Assembly: GCA_034359265.1 (NCBI GenBank)
Contig: CP136898.1
Coordinates: 4,094,501 to 4,158,500 of the forward strand
Direction: 5' to 3'
DNA: 64,000 nucleotides
Source: Canna indica
Lineage: Eukaryota > Streptophyta > Magnoliopsida > Zingiberales > Cannaceae
The notes beneath the pieces are model-generated. The model had not been told where the DNA came from, ran no database searches, and worked only from the letters and a program-made list of their open reading frames with translations. Each line of letters starts with the position of its first letter. Position 1 is the first letter of the stretch. Both the position numbers and the translations under genes were made by a program. Positions 38,195 through 50,830 of the stretch are shown one piece after another.

Positions 38195-39209
38195 CCATTG
38201 ACCACTGTCATGAGCAGGAGCTGACGCCCTTATTCAATATTTTACTCTCTGATGCCAAGTAAATGCTTGCGGCATTTGATACCAAAGGATCTAACTAATG
38301 GTCGTAGTGCTGCGAGAAGAGGAGATATGCAATATTTGATCCATTGCATCAAATCTTCAATTTCTGACTTATTGTGTGCTTCTAAGTATGAGCACATTTT
38401 CCAGATTAGGATGTGAATTTATAATTCTTCAAGAGTTCTGTGTTCAGCACACTGATTCTGTAAGCTATGCACACAATTTAATGTGTTTTAATTGATGCTG
38501 AGTGAAAATGGAGTTAGTTCATGGTTATCCCTACTGGTAAATATGTTATTGAAGCATGAGCACTGAAAGTAGCTACAAATTGGTTGACTCGTGACTCAAA
38601 TTATATCACACCATAGACTAGTTATGGATGCTCATTTTAGTGGCCCGCTCATTGGAGGATGTTATAACCCTTTTGCACAATTAATTCTTGAGAAAGATTC
38701 TTTTGCCCTTGCCACCTGTGGGGGAGGAAAGAAGTCGGGATGAATTTGGTTATCTGAATATTAAGGGTTATATTTTTAAAGGAAAGTACACCCTACTAGA
38801 GTTGTGTTTACGGTTAGTGTTATAATAGGCACTAAAATCAACGAATTTTTAGTGTTATAATAGGTACTAAAATCGATAGATCTTTTAGTGTTAAAGACAT
38901 TTTAAGTGTCTTAAATACTTTTCCTCTAAAGTCTTTATGCTCAAAAACTTTTCTCTTTAAGTTTTTAATAGACTCAATAATATATTTAAAAGGGTAAATT
39001 TTTAATAAATAAAATAATCTCACGTCATAAAAAATAATCATGTGTAATTAAAAAAAAATGTTATAGTGACGCAAAAAAATGTAAAGTTTTTAGTTGGATG
39101 AATTAAATATTTCAAAATTTTAATTTCGAAGTAGAAAATTTATGATGCCCCTATTTTGAATTCCAAAAAAGTTAATTTGGTTTGGGAAAGTTGCTCAAAT
39201 GCATTCACT

Positions 39210-39458
39210 TAGGGGTGACAGTCGAAATCGGTTAATCGAATTGTAAAATCAAATTTTGGATGATAATTTTGCAGTTCAAGGAATATGAAAAATCGATTAA
39301 ATTTCATTCGGTTTTGATTATCGGTTCGCGAGTAACCAATATTCGAAATCGTTATAATTAACCAAATTTTAGATACTAATTTTTGAAATCGGACAATTTT
39401 GATTAGCGAATTTTTAATTCAAATTCAGTTTCGGTTAATCGAACTTTTGTCATCTCTA
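39210..39458. mobile_element. hAT-like element, 249 bp, TTAATCGA/CGAAAT words
   Basis: Left end TTAGGGGTGACAGTCG (counting one flanking T) and right end, reverse-complemented, TAGAGATGACAAAAG. Internal words GGTTAATCG, CGGTTTTGATTA and GTTAATCGAAC occur in opposite orientation. Flanks (CATTCACT and CCTTGGTT) match poorly, so the target duplication is lost or the right boundary is off by some bases. Confidence 0.55.
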
Positions 39459-40380
39459 CCTTGGTTGTTTCATCAATGTGTTATATGATACTCCCATCAA
39501 ATACTATTATTAATGAAGTCCTTGTACTTTTCAAGTATACATACATCTTTATTTTTCTTTAGCTTATTATAATATGTTGAAAAATCAATCAATTTTGATT
39601 TTTAGCTATATTTTAGAATTATCGAACAGCGTATACAATTTACCTTCCATTTTTATTTACATTTTTCAAATTTTTGTTAGAATGAGAAACACTTTTTACC
39701 TTCCATTTTTTTAAAATATGGACTTTCTTTTCCAATATTTATTATATATTTTCAAAATTAATATATATAAAGAATCTTTTTGTTATTATTAGCTTTTTTT
39801 GAAGTATTACTATTCGTCTTCTTTTCTACCTTTTAAAATGCTACTCTTTAAAATAATATTTTTTAAAAAAACAAATATAATGTAATATAACAATATGATT
39901 TTTATTTATGTATTTGGTTCAATTCTTTCTTCCTTGGAAAAGCATGTTAGCTTTATGATTATAATATATCAAATTTTATTCATCATTAGACATTTTTTTT
40001 TTATGTTTAATATTTTATGCAATTTCCGTATTAGTTTTAATTTATTATTATTTAAAATGAAGAGGTGCTGACTATAAATTCGCATATACGCACTCGCGTT
40101 TACTCGAGGTTTACCAGACACTAGGGGGACCCGCAGAGTGTTGGCCCCACACAGTGTAAGAGCCCTAAGCCCCTCACACAAGCTGATTTTTTTTTTATAT
40201 ACAAAATTTGGCTTTATAACATAGTCATTATAAGTCGTAGATATAAATGTGAAAAGAAACATTAAGCGCTATAACAAGAAATCGAACCAAAAACCAAAAC
40301 AACATAGTCGAATACTAGCACCACTACAACACAATTGGATTCACACACAGCCTAAAATTATAGAAATACCTTACTGAAAT

Positions 40381-40479
40381 AAAATACTATGCCCTGCTAC
40401 CGTCACACGATGTCTCAATCTCTTCCTCTCCGACCTTGTCGCCACTCTTCGATCTCTCTAATCTCCGGTCTCTAGAGAG
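40381..40479 (+). other. Possible 5'-UTR exon of the FTA gene
   Basis: Pyrimidine-rich sequence (CTCAATCTCTTCCTCTCCGA and onward) ending GAGAG before a good GTAATC donor at 40480. It resembles a plant leader and lies about 590 bp upstream of the FTA start codon. No coding role is proposed. Confidence 0.25.
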
Positions 40480-40631
40480 GTAATCCCATCTTTCTCGTTG
40501 ACTTTTGGATCGCCGTTCTTGTTAACTCCAATTGATCTCTTTTCGTGAGCTTTACCCTAGTGTATTTTGCCCCTTAAATTCTCCTCATCGTTTATGCATT
40601 TTTCTAATCTTAATCAAGGGATTCGATGATG

Positions 40632-40696
40632 ATTATTATTATTGTCATTATTGTCATTATTATGATTATTATTATCATTATTAATGATTATTATTA

Positions 40697-40736
<40 letters not shown>

Positions 40737-40752
40737 TATTATTATTATTATT
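40632..40752 (+). repeat. Imperfect (TTA)n microsatellite
   Basis: About 120 bp of TTA/ATT triplets interrupted by TCA and TGA, with a pure run at 40699-40730. Confidence 0.95.
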
Positions 40753-41067
40753 TTAAAAAAATTCTCTCAGTTTTTCATTTGACACAAGTTTGAAAAGTTT
40801 CAATTTTTTTACTATATTTTATGATAATTATTTACTATATAAAAAATGAAAATATTCATTATGCTATTCAATCTGTGGAGCATGTGATGTACATTGACAC
40901 ACCCAACGCCATGGTGATGGGTTATACAATATTCCCATAAAATTATATTAAAATATGCTTTAGAAAATTTTAGGCGTGAAATTGAGATGTTTAATTTCTG
41001 ACTTTTGCCGGAAACCCTAGATTGGAGTATATCGCTCAGCTCCAAAGTTTACCGTCCCCGATTCTTG

Positions 41068-44000
41068 ATGTCGTCGTCTTCCGATGACGAAGGCGATCGG
41101 ATTCCCTTCAGTGCACGTCCAGAGTGGTCGGATATCAGGCCGCTGCCGCAGGACGACGGCCCCAATCCCGTCGCGCCCATTGCCTACCGCGATGACTTCC
41201 GGGAGACCATGGACTATTTCCGGGCTGTCTACGTCGCCGACGAGCGAAGCCGCCGTGCCCTTGACCTCACTACCGAGGCTGTCCGGATGAACCCAGGCAA
41301 CTACACTGTGAGCTTCCACTGTTCTTCCTTTCCTCTCTTCTTTAGTCCTCAGATCGATAGATCATGCGGTAAAAATATTCGAAAGTGAAATTGCGGGCTT
41401 TTAGCTGAATTTTTGCAGGAATTTTGGTTTATTGGAATAAATAAGCCTTTCTGTATCTGGTCTGGAGGTGGCTTGATCCTTTGAACAAAGCCTCAAATTG
41501 CTTACTTCTCATTGTTTTCTTTTCATTTCTAGATCGCCTCAAACTTAAGTTGGTTCTTATGAGAGTACCCGATTTCAGTCCCTTGGCTAATAGGAAAATT
41601 CTGTTTTGTTTCTCAACTTCTTCTATACGAAGTGAAATTGGTTGCTAGACTTGATTCAGATTGAAAGGCGTAGTTCAGTAAGGAGATTTTTTCATTAGTA
41701 ACACGCACATCAATTTGAGTAGAAAGCTAGAAAGAATGAAAGATAAGTTATCGAGCTCCTGTACCTATTGTTTCTTAATGCAAGTAAGTTCTACCTGATT
41801 ACTGGAGGGTCAATCTGTTATAGCTTCACCTTTGACATAGTACTTAGGCTTAGATCTAGTATGAGCTGTGCAGAATCCTTATAATATGGATAGTGCCTAA
41901 AGATAGCCAAGGATGTTTTGCAACTTAGGCACTATAACATACAACTAGAACCATATTATTTGGACAGCCTGAGGATGTTTTGCAACTTACTAACTTTTTT
42001 TTGTTAATTATTAAATTAATAGTATTATTGGCTTCTCTAGAGAATTCTCCAGCTACTGCGGTACTGGCCATTATATGATTCAAACTGCGATTTTATTTCA
42101 ATCCAAATTTAGAGAATGATCAGTTTTTAGTCCATGATCTGCCAATTCAGACTACAGTTCTCTCCCTCTCTCTGGTTATGAATATAAAGTAAATTGTTTT
42201 GCATGCTTTAACGCACCATATTACAGTGTGAAGAATACAGTTTAAGTATTCTTGGAAATTAAGAGCAATTAATTATGCTTGCTTATATTTTGGTTTCATT
42301 CCTTTACAATGTATATTGGATCGTTTTCCTTAATATCAATTAAATGATGCATATAGGTTTGGCAATTCAGACGCCTAGTTCTTGAGTCACTGAATGTAGA
42401 TTTACACGGTGAAAGGGATTTTGTTGACAAAATTGCTTTGCAGAACTCAAAAAATTACCAGATTTGGTGAGTACTACATCATAAGCTTGTTATTCTGATA
42501 TCAAGAAAGAATGTGTGATTGTCTTGATCAATTTAGTCTCTGGTACTTATATGGTAATAGTATATTGTGCCTCATAAAATTGTACTTGACCGACAATTGT
42601 TATACTATCACAATAAGGATAGTTAATGACAGCATTATCTAGGAGAAATTTCAGTTGAAAGTAACTATATGCGCTAAAATGTTGCACTTGTTATGTAGGC
42701 ACCACAGGCGATGGCTTTCTCAGAAACTTGGACCAGAGGCTGCAAATAATGAACTTGAGTTTACTAAGCAAATACTTGCCCTAGATGCTAAAAATTATCA
42801 TGCCTGGTCTCATAGGCAGGTAATTTATCCTCTGTCCCATCTCTCTCTATGTTGTAGTTACCTAAATGACTTGATTTTGCACTATCCTAATTTTACGACT
42901 AGGTCAAAACTAGGGATGACAACTCAAAAGCATCCTTCCGTAGTTCCATTAAAGGAACTCAAATTATGATATCCTAGAATCATATAAACAAGAACTACTA
43001 CTATTTGGCATCTGGCTAAATCCACCTTCTCCACCATTTAACCATGCGTAAGACTTTATCTTCTTCTTTTTTTGGTAATCCCATTCCCACACATAAATCT
43101 AACATGCTCATGTCTCCATTACGCAACCTGTACTAACTTATGATTCTTAAAACTTTGTATTGCTTAGAGTTGGCCATTGTTGAATTTTATCCACTACTGA
43201 TGTTGGATGTTCTTATCTTCTTCCGCTGCAGTGGGTTCTGCAGTCATTAGGTGGTTGGGAAAATGAGTTTCGCTTCTGTTGCGAGCTGCTTGAGGATGAC
43301 AGTTTCAACAACTCAGCTTGGAATCAGGTGAAACATTAGATAGATGTTCTAGTTATTTTCTCTATGTTCTGATATGTCATTCATATTTTAAAATCTACTT
43401 AGTGTTTATTTTATGCCATAATTTGCTATTGTTCTTTATATTATTTATCTTGACAACTGCAGTGTCGGTGTGGCTGGTTACTTTCTCATTGTAAGCATTT
43501 ATCCACTTGCTTTGATTCAATGAACTGAAATTAAATGGTTCCTTTCTTTTAGAGATTAATCTGCCATAGAACATTGTTCTCGTTTTAAGGATAACAGAGT
43601 GCCAAAATAGGCACCCTGGACTTTTCATTAGGTATGAAAAGAAAGTACAAAACCTGGGTCAAGGGCCCATGAATAATAAAAAATAAAATTAAGGACTACT
43701 AGAAATGTTGATGTAGGAACAAACGTCCCTTATAACTAACCCAAAAAGTGTACAATTTGTCACATTTTCTCAACTAGTGCCATGCTCCCCCAATAATATA
43801 CACTAGCAACCATGCTTTCAAAAATGGTTTGGTTTAGAGTATACTAGATGTTCCACGTAGAAATGGCTGTCATCCTTAACCTGTCCTTTTTACTCTCTAT
43901 TTGAATCATTCTATTGTATGTGACGTTGAATTTTTCTGTGAAGTTCTTTCATCCATGTGTTACAGCTTGACATGTTGAGAATAGGTGGACCGTGGTCCAG

Positions 44001-46719
44001 CCTGCAATAGTGATATACCATGGCTTAGACCAAAAGCTTATGTCAATCCCCTACCATGACAAATATTGCAGGCTGATCATGAACCATTTCTTCAACTTAT
44101 ATATATTTCTCCAAATTCCCAACCATGTCTCATGTTCTGGTCTTGAAACCATTTTTCTTGATGAAATGCTGTGACTTTACAACTTCCACCCATATCATCA
44201 CTTTATTTCTTATGATTCCCCTGTTCACACCATTAGTGTTCCAATCTAACTCGGTTTTGTAGTCTGAGGTTGACTACTCCAAGTCCTTGGTTTTTGGTGT
44301 TGTAACCAGATCTCGACTAGCTAACACTAGCTGCCTGTCATTATAGCTTTACTAATCCAAAATAAATGCCCTTCTTCTTTTGTCCATGGACTATTTTATC
44401 CTTTCTGGTGCTATAAACACTGAAAAGAAATAGCTTGGTAGCGTGCTGATGAGCTATTAATCAATATCAACCTCCCTGCGTTGCATGGGCATTTTGCATT
44501 CCACATAGCTAGCCGTTCATCTACCTGCAATATAACCTCCCTGCGTTTGTGAATCTGAGCTTTAATATGAATCTTCCCTCCCTAATCAAGGATACTGTAT
44601 ATGAGCCTATGCTCTTTTGCTTTCCTGAGAACCTTACCAATTACGTCCATCACTAGTACAAAGAGGTACGCGAACAGAGGACTTCCCTGTCATAGGCCCC
44701 TATTATGTTTGAATTCCTCTCCTGGTCCTGGTATGCCATTTAGCAAAACTGTTGACAATGCATTACAAGAGAGCTCCTGCATCCAATTTATCCATCCACG
44801 AGCTTTGAGGATACCCGTAAAGAAATTCCAATTGACACAGCCATATGCCTTTTTTATCATTAGACGGCCTTGTGTCTTTCTTTTTCTGGAGAATTTTATT
44901 GTTCTGCCTGCAGCCATGAAGCAATATGTTGCCGATCTTTCCTTGATAACTGTCATTTGTTAAGTCTCAACCAAATTTTCAATTACTGTCTTGATTCTGT
45001 TTGTCAATAATTTTGCCCCATGGATTAAGTTGATAGGTATTGACATGTTAACCTGACAAGCTCCTTCCACTTTGGTACGAAGGCAAGGTATGCTTAATTT
45101 ATCTGTCTCACTTCCATTCTATGGTGATAGAAGTCAGATATCAAGTGATAAAAGTCACCCCCACTTATCTCCCATATAGCTAGAAAAAGAAATTGTAGTG
45201 GATCCATCGAGGTCAAATGCTTTGTCGCTGCCTAAACTTTTAACTGCACTGAACACCTAATCTTTATTAAATGGCCTTTCTAGTTCTGAGCAATTAGTAT
45301 TTATATTTCCATATAGATATGTCCATTTACATGAGATTAAAGAGGCATGTTCCTTTCCCAAAAAAATCCTTGTAATGATTGAAAAGTTGTATAGCAATCT
45401 CCTTTTGTTACCATATATCTTGTCCTTCTACCTGTATGGTTGAAATTCAATTTCTTGAACCTCTCAAGTTTGTTATCTTGTGGAAGAACTTCGAGTTTTT
45501 GTGACTTTAACCATTTGGCTTTGGCTCTTTGGCTCCTTTATGCATTCATAACCTCATAGCTTTTATCTACTGCTGCTCTATACTCTTAAAGTGTTAAGAT
45601 TTCCTCTTCTCGCCATCGGACAAGTTTTGTTGCATGGTTCATGGCTGAAGCTTCATGTGTGAGTGTGTCTAGATTGCTTACATCTATTTCATAACCTATT
45701 TTAGAAATGTTTTAATTCATTGGAGATCTTTGTTTGTTCCTGATGCCTACCATTTTTATATAGTATGATTCGTTTGCCATCAGAGACAAAGACCATTGTT
45801 TAACCTTTTGAAGCCTTATAATTAGATCTAGTACTTGGATCACTTGCATATATGTTCAATATGATATTTGAACTTTGAGCGTTTCACACTAGGTCTCTCA
45901 GGTTCGCTACATATCAACTAGCGAGTAGAGTGTAATTTAGAGAAATCTTCTTTTGCTAGAAACCTAGTACACATAGCGGGTAGTCAGCTATACAACTAAC
46001 AATCCACAACTATGAACATCAATCTTTTACCACAAAAATCATGAATTTGCTTGCTATAGCTTCTGGCAAGTAAATGTTACAGTTATTTGATAAATCTTGT
46101 ATGTTCACTCAGGGGACGTCATAATATCACTATATAATTACTCTTGTGACCTTGGCAACTAGACTTAAGTAGTTCAATTACTTCAATTGTTTCTTTAACT
46201 TTGTATCAAATATCTGAATGTGTAACTGAGTTTGTCATCTGAATAGCAATTCCATTTCCAATTTTAACTGTGCGCATTCAGCAGAGGTACTTCGTAGTTA
46301 CAAGATCTCCACTACTTGGTGGCCTACAAGCCATGAGAGATTCTGAAGTGCGCTACACAGCTGAAGCCATCTTAGCTAACCCACATAATGAGAGCCCTTG
46401 GAGATACCTTCGAGGATTATACAAGGACAATACAGACCAGCTAATCAGTGATAACCAAGTATCCGAGTTATGCCTCAAGGTTTTAAAGGCAAACAGCAGT
46501 TACCTATTTGCTTTGAGCCTGCTCCTGGATCTTCTTTGTTATGGTTTCCAGCCTTTGGAAGAGCTTTGCACTGCCGTCAAGGCTTTAAGGAACTCTGAAC
46601 CCGGCACAGCCGATTCCAACTTAGCAACTACTGTGTGCCTCATCTTGGAGACTATGGATCCAATTCGATCGAACTACTGGTCATGGCGAAGAAGTAACCT
46701 TCCTGGTCAAGTTTGCTAA
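41068..46719 (+). CDS. FTA: Protein farnesyltransferase/geranylgeranyltransferase I alpha subunit, 333 aa
   Basis: Cytosolic subunit shared by the two CaaX prenyltransferases. Exons: 41068-41307, 42357-42466, 42699-42819, 43232-43327, 46285-46719; frame closes at TAA. Tetratricopeptide-like PPTA repeats are visible in order: [104 protein letters not shown]. The repeated Asn-Tyr...Trp-x-x-Arg pattern is the family signature. The C-terminus [16 protein letters not shown] also fits. Length matches plant FTA (about 325-340 aa). The last intron (43328-46284, 2,957 bp) is inflated by a decayed LINE. Its substrates include CaaX proteins such as type I ROPs. Confidence 0.94.
43600..45900 (-). mobile_element. 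Decayed L1-type LINE in FTA intron 4, antisense to the gene
   Basis: Read on the minus strand, reverse-transcriptase signatures survive. [11 protein letters not shown] lies near 45200-45240 (compare SDKAPGPDGF of L1 elements). [19 protein letters not shown], then [16 protein letters not shown] and KHNRGL with [14 protein letters not shown] follow between about 44630 and 44950. Frameshifts and stops abound, so it is inactive. Ends are approximate; I could not find a poly(A) tail or target duplication. Confidence 0.7.
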
Positions 46720-48458
46720 ACTTCTGTAGGTCCTACGGAAGTTTAGTTTCATTCTTGTTTTGTTCATTTGAGAAATCTGTGTAATGTCTAGCTAACGAAC
46801 TAATAAGTATTTGGATCATGCCCTCGTAGCAGAATTGGATAATCAAACTTCTATTGTGTGATTAAATGTCGCAACCAATCATGCATGCAATTGGTTAGAT
46901 TGGTTGTTCAAAATGAGTGTTTAATAGCTAATTAATTAGTCTTCTTATGGGGTTTTTGGTTCAACAATTTTGAGATTTTCTCTCGTGTTCATGGAGAGAG
47001 AATATTAGAATTTTTTTTATTCATGGACTAAAAGAGAATAATATGAGAGGTAAATTTTAATTTAAAATAATAAAACTAACATTATATTTGGAATATTGTA
47101 TCTTCCTCCTTTTACTTGTCATTTTTTAATCAACCATATTTAACAAGGTGCTTCCAATTAATATATTTATTTTTCCATGCACGTTGGAGCAAACATAGCC
47201 ATTCTTATAAGTGGAGTGGTGAAGACTGAATTAGCTATTTTCCATTTACCGATGTGTCTTTTGATTGCCCTTGATGCAAACAATGTAGGGTTGTACATGG
47301 ATAAGGTTTGATCCATAATCTTATAATGTTACGGATTACCTTCGGTTTGATCCAAAAATTCTATACTTTATGATATTTAGAGGATACTTCACAACATGGT
47401 AAATATCTAATTTTTTATTTTGGTCAATAGAATCACTTGAGATAAATAATACAAATTGATTTGCAGCAAGAATTATGGTTGTTTGGGATTTAAGAAATGT
47501 GTCAGGTTGGAATGTTCAATCTAGTAGATCATAGTTTAGTTGGTTGGGATTTTAACTTGTGGCTGCATATTGATGGAGTCTGAAGAAATGAAGCAATTCG
47601 AAAACAGATGACTGGTTTAATCCTTGATCACATATAACAAGTCCAAGTTGCACTCAAGAACCAAGACAACAAGAGTTTTTAAAAGTGAACAAATTATTTT
47701 TTTTTGTTTTTTTAATGAAATGTTGAATTTTTGTAGGAAATTAAACATTTATTTATTATTATTTTGTGGTCGATTTGACCGATTAGGCGATTACATGTTC
47801 GAATGGCACTATGTCGTCATATCAGCCACGGTGGTCCATAATATTACAATCATCAGCCGTGTTCTCTCAATCGTACGCTCCAGATTTGTCTCAGGACGCA
47901 CCAGTCGAACGGTCCAGATTCATCGAACCTGTCATCACGTCGCCATTTAACACCATGCCCCTTGCATGATTCTTGCAGCTTTAAGTTTCATAGGAGACAC
48001 GGCGTCGCCACTGCCTCCAAAGTCCAGCTCGCTCGCCTCCCTCCTCCCGTCCCCTTCATTTGCTTCTTTCCCTCGCAATGTCGCCCTCCCCTTCTTCAAT
48101 AGCGCCAAAAGATTCACCTTTTACTTCATAGGTTCCATTGATTTCGTTATATCGATAATTTTGCTTTCTAGGGATTTGGGGGGGTAGAAGTGCACCTTCT
48201 TGCTGCTGCTTTACCACCACGCCGCGCGCCTCAGATATAGAGTGAGAGATTTCTCTTTTTGTTCAAATTCTCGATTTTTCGGTCAAAGATAGTTTTTTTT
48301 TTCGCTATCATCTGAGGCGAACTCGCTTCTTTTGCCATCTTTTTTGTCGCATTGAAGACTTAAATTTGAGAAGTTGTTCTTTTAATTTCTCTTCTCGATC
48401 CTTTGATTTCAGTGACCTGATAAATCCCGCACCTTTTTTCTTAGCTAGCGTCGTGGTG
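46720..48458. other. FTA 3'-UTR, intergenic DNA and probable bZIP leader
   Basis: AT-rich until about 47800, then GC-richer. From about 47970 the sequence is CT-rich and leader-like. If transcription begins there, an upstream open frame of 17 codons (48078-48131) precedes the bZIP start. An ATG frame at 47966 (73 codons) has no recognisable product. Confidence 0.45.
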
Positions 48459-50511
48459 ATGGACGATCGAGAACCTGATTTCTCGACTGCAGAGGTCTTT
48501 TCTGGCCAAAGCGCTGGCGAAGAAGTTCCGAGCAGCTGCTCAATCGACAGTTTGTTCGACGAGTTCTTGAACGACGACCAACCGCATACATGCACCCATA
48601 CGCACACTTGCAACCCTCCGGGGCCTGACCTCTCGCACACTCATACGTGTTTCCATGTCCACACGAAGATTCTCCCAGCTTCCTCTCGTCAAACTGCGGA
48701 GTCTACGGAGAAGAGGTCTTCCATAAAGAAAAGGTCTTGCGGCAATCGAGAAGCTGTTCGGAAGTATAGGGAGAAGAAGAAGGCCCATGCAGCATCTCTG
48801 GAGGAGGAGGCAGCTCAGCTTCGAGCAATCAACCAGCAACTGATGAAGAGGCTTCGCGGTCAAGCTTCACTTGAAGCTGAGATCTCGAGGCTTAAATGTC
48901 TGCTTGTCGATCTGAGGGGGAGAATTGAAGGAGAGATTGGATCGTTTCCTTATCAGAAGCCGGTGAAAGGGAATGGAAACTTTGTTTCTAATGTGACGAC
49001 GACCCAGGCGAAAATGCTGGGTGGCGCTCAGGTTGAAAACTCATGTGGTTTTCATTGCGATGATCAGGCTTATTGCCCCCATCCAGGGATGCAAGTGAAG
49101 AATGTGGGAGAAGATGGTGCGTTTAATGGACAGCATCTTCGAGTCTGCAACGCTGGCAATATGCATTGCATGGAGAGTTCAGATTCTGGAACCAAGGATT
49201 TTGTGGGCTGCGGAAATGGGGTTGCAAGACCTATTGACTGTTCATCTGATGCCGCGGAAATAGGTATGGTTTTGCTTTTGTTGGGTTTTTAGTGATTTAG
49301 CTGCTGGATTTGACCAATTAAAATGGATAAATTGAATAAGCTAATTATGTATATGAATATACTGATGAACATTGTATTAAAATTTAAATGCATAGGATAA
49401 TAGATCAGAGTCTCTTTGAGTTTCAAATAACCAATTAGTATGGCAGTTTTGCTGAATTGCGATCTTTTCATGCCATTGGCATCAAGGTTTAAAATCTTAT
49501 ACCGGTACCGATGTCGGTGTTTGACCAATATTTGTACGAATCGATACCGTACTACATCGACACACGGTACGTACACTCCGGTGGACACTTGTACTTTTGA
49601 GAGAGATTTGTGAGAATGAGAGTTTTGAAAGATATTCAAGAATTAGAGTAGTATAAGGAGAAAATTAGGGATTTCAAGGCTTTATATAATCCTCGAAACC
49701 TTTAAAAATCTCAAAATACTTTAAAACCAAACCCAATGGCTGAAAACCCCCCCAAATATTGCTATAAAAATAGTGATTGGGTTATACCGTTCGGTACAGA
49801 CCTAGTACAAGCGTTACATTCATTGTATCGTCCGGTATATTGCATATACAAGCTTCTATGATCAGTTTGCTCACGAGTGGCATCAGGGGCGTATACAGCA
49901 TAGCTGAAATTTAATTTTCTATATATAAATCATTAAATTTGTATTTTTTAAAAACAATACATGTTATTTCTTTGTTAACGGATAGCTTCAAGTTGTTTAA
50001 ACAATCGCATAGTTCTTGATTGAGTGAATACAACTCTAATTTTATAAAGTAAATGATTCTGCTCAAAACTAAATATTATTTTGATTGGTTGATTTTTATT
50101 TATTATAAAATATTAATTTTATTTGTTTCTCATTTGTCTATATATTTTGATTGTCTTATGTTAAAGGTATTTTTATATAATTATATTGTACCGTGCCGCG
50201 GAGGTAAGCCCCACACCCTCAAATTGTAACTGAACACTTTAATTTCAATTTTAAATTTTTTTACATCCTCTATTTTTAAAATTCTGCATACGCCCCTGGT
50301 GGCATAGTACAAGATTTAAGATTGTGATTAGGATAATGTTCCACATGAAGAAAGAAAGTACTTGTGCTTGAGACCGGAGTCTTCTTTTCCTCTCGGCTTC
50401 AACTTTGTTAGGTAATTTAATCTGTTGGACCTCGATCATGTACTCAATGTCTTATAAATTATTTTTCTGTTCGTGTTTTCTTTAGGAGCTCGTGCAACGG
50501 AGGACCAGTGA
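48459..50511 (+). CDS. bZIP19: bZIP19/23-type zinc-deficiency transcription factor (group F), 276 aa
   Basis: Nuclear regulator of zinc uptake genes; family members sense zinc directly through a Cys/His-rich motif. Exon 1 (48459-49263) encodes nearly everything. Residues about 47-73 hold CTHTHTCNPPGPDLSHTHTC followed by FHVHTK, the zinc-sensor motif with its Cys and His residues intact. The basic region is GNREAVRKYREKKKAHAASLE and the zipper is LRAINQQLMKRLRGQASLEAEISRLK. LLVDLRGRIEGEIGSFPYQK is the group F signature after the zipper. The second exon (50486-50511) adds only eight codons, GARATEDQ counting the split Gly, and the stop. Start chosen at MDDREPDFS, equivalent to MEDGELDFS in Arabidopsis. 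The intron (49264-50485) holds two adjacent transposon-like insertions. bZIP19 and bZIP23 cannot be separated by eye. Confidence 0.92.
49495..49877. mobile_element. Putative element with TACCGGTACCG words, 383 bp
   Basis: Flanked by TGGCATCA on both sides (49487-49494 and 49878-49885). Both ends are rich in ATACCG/CGGTA words in opposite orientation (CTTATACCGGTACCG at left, TCGTCCGGTATATTG at right). Outermost terminal repeats are not evident. The right duplication copy is interrupted by the next element. Confidence 0.5.
49884..50298. mobile_element. Non-autonomous DNA transposon, 415 bp, CAGGGGCGTA ends
   Basis: Left end CAGGGGCGTATACAG; right end, reverse-complemented, CAGGGGCGTATGCAG. 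Flanked by a 7-bp GTGGCAT (49877-49883 and 50299-50305), or 8 bp if one mismatch and a shared base are allowed. CAGGG-type ends suggest hAT. There is no coding capacity. It appears to have inserted beside or into the target copy of the element on its left. Confidence 0.8.
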
Positions 50512-50790
50512 TATGTAATGGTGATTCAGACCATGAATAATGGTGGTTCAGAGGCCTTGCGGACTACATTTTACATGTTCTATTCAACGAAGTAATTGCC
50601 TTTTGTTATCATTGAACTTGATATGTTAGACAATTCAGCTTCCACTTTACATTATTGTATAGCCTCTTCCGGAACTATTAGCCCGAAAAAAAAATATTTG
50701 GACAGTCTATTCATATAAATCTCTGTGAACGATTAAATATAGGCTTTGAGCGACTGAACATCTATAAAAAATAAATGAATATAAACATGA

Positions 50791-50830
<40 letters not shown>

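Larger units (their letters stand above)
38195..41067. other. Intergenic region between bHLH and FTA
   Basis: bHLH 3'-UTR, then AT-rich DNA including a small hAT-like element (39210-39458), a TTA microsatellite (40632-40752) and a possible FTA leader exon (about 40381-40479). A GC-richer patch at 40062-40185 (CACTCGCGTTTACTCGAGG, then GTTGGCCCCACACAGTG) has sharp composition edges and looks like an inserted fragment of unknown type. Confidence 0.5.

Noticed and set aside
47966..48187. 73-codon ATG frame upstream of the bZIP gene
   Set aside because: No recognisable domain, and the CT-rich context fits a bZIP leader or promoter better.
49495..49877. Assigning the ATACCG-word element firmly to hAT
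   Set aside because: It has a matching 8-bp flank but lacks inverted terminal repeats of the TAGGG type, so it is listed only as a putative element.
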